Shown here: positions 5,105 through 5,594 of the stretch, in pieces
Numbering within the stretch: the stretch's first letter is position 1
Layout of the letters: every line of letters starts with the position of its first letter
From: an uncultured Kroppenstedtia sp.
GTDB taxonomy: Bacteria > Bacillota > Bacilli > Thermoactinomycetales > DSM-45169
Direction of reading: 5' to 3'
Length of the DNA stretch: 5,594 bases
Assembly: GCA_959600065.1 (NCBI GenBank)
Contig: CAUGKZ010000140.1
Coordinates: forward strand, 1 to 5,594
The notes under the pieces: model-generated
Told to the model about the DNA's origin: nothing
What the model saw: only the letters and a program-made list of their open reading frames with translations
Databases searched by the model: none
Made by a program: the position numbers and the translations under genes

Positions 5105-5594
5105 TTAGCGATATCCGAGATAATGGAGAGTGTCCTGAATCGACTGCTTACCTTGATCGATGCAATCGGGGATCCCAATCCCACTATAAGAGGCTCCCAC
5201 GGGGAAAAATCCGGGCAACTGCTGACGACAAGTCTCCTCCATACGTTTCAACCAGTCGGCATGACCCACCGTATATTGGGGCATCGCTTCCCGCCAGCGG
5301 GTGATATGAGTGAATGTCGGATCCGCTTCGATTCCTTGGATCTTTTGCAAATCCGTGCGAACCCGATCCAGGATGTATTGATCTGTTTCTTCCACAATCG
5401 AATCATTTCCAAAACGTCCAACATAACAACGGATGAGTGCTTTACCTTCTGGTGTGGTGTGGGGCCACTTTTTGTGGGTCCAGGTGCATGCGGTGATGGT
5501 GGTATCCTCCTTGCGCGGGATAACAAAGCCTGTCCCATCAACATCTTCGGGCAATGCTTCGCGGTCATATCCCAGGATCACCGTAGCCACTGAA
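5105..5594 (-). CDS. hemY: HemY/CgoX coproporphyrinogen III (protoporphyrinogen IX) oxidase, C-terminal part
   Basis: The final 162 or so residues of an FAD-dependent oxidase of haem synthesis; the gene continues past the window edge. In Bacillales this soluble enzyme oxidises coproporphyrinogen III to coproporphyrin III, ahead of iron insertion. The segments recognised from Bacillus HemY are GTGFVIPRKED, ITACTWTHKKWPHTTPEGK, the RCYVGRFGN strand, TRWREAMPQYTVGH, and the C-terminal FAD-contact motif GASYSGIGIPDCIDQGK, ending LGYR. The visible part is about one third of a typical 470-residue protein and is uninterrupted. The codon at 5588-5590 is a GTG inside the reading frame, not a start. 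A terminator follows the TAA directly, so hemY is the last gene of its transcript; any hemE/hemH partners would lie upstream, outside the window. Confidence 0.93.
   Translation of the reverse strand, partial: SVATVILGYDREALPEDVDGTGFVIPRKEDTTITACTWTHKKWPHTTPEGKALIRCYVGRFGNDSIVEETDQYILDRVRTDLQKIQGIEADPTFTHITRWREAMPQYTVGHADWLKRMEETCRQQLPGFFPVGASYSGIGIPDCIDQGKQSIQDTLHYLGYR

Noticed and set aside
5123..5593. 156-residue + strand frame opposite hemY
   Set aside because: It is antisense to a clear HemY C-terminus, shows no recognisable domain and has no ribosome site that I can see.
1..5594. CRISPR, tRNA, rRNA, insertion sequence or phage genes
   Set aside because: No regularly spaced repeats, no tRNA-like fold or conserved rRNA segment, no transposase gene and no paired terminal repeats were found on reading either strand.

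Overview
The window looks like chromosomal DNA of a Gram-positive spore-former of the Bacillales, quite possibly the Thermoactinomycetaceae. This rests on four things: strong purine-rich ribosome binding sites, a divergent lexA / LysM-type division-inhibitor pair, a Firmicutes-type HemY, and perfect stem plus T-run terminators at almost every gene end. The family-level placement is inference. I see no insertion sequence, phage module, CRISPR array, rRNA or tRNA.

Layout. Bases 1-42 are the last codons of an unidentified + strand gene, closed by a terminator. A strong promoter (97-126) then drives an unusually long leader of about 250 nt ahead of a WrbA-type flavoprotein gene (381-995). A shared terminator separates this from a convergent gene for a lipoprotein-like NodB-family polysaccharide deacetylase (1038-1916, minus). 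A divergent promoter region (about 1917-2115) also serves a DAACS/SDF-family cation symporter (2116-3354, plus), whose leader holds a perfect 13-bp hairpin next to the ribosome binding site. A second shared terminator separates the symporter from convergent lexA (3415-4047, minus). lexA and a YneA-like cell-division suppressor (4217-4513, plus) diverge from a region with at least two LexA boxes, so this is an SOS control point. A terminator overlapping the end of the yneA-like gene faces an unrecognised single-pass membrane protein (4535-4996, minus). The window closes with the C-terminal third of hemY (5105-5594, minus, running off the edge) and its terminator.

How the genes fit together. 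LexA should repress both itself and the YneA-like protein; on DNA damage LexA cleaves itself and the suppressor delays septation. The other genes look like independently transcribed housekeeping or accessory units: quinone/redox defence (WrbA), envelope polysaccharide modification, solute uptake and haem synthesis. I found no obviously new multi-gene system. The points most worth a second look are the long structured wrbA leader, the symporter lacking both substrate-binding arginines, the inverted duplication of LexA half-sites in the lexA promoter, and the hairpin at the symporter start.
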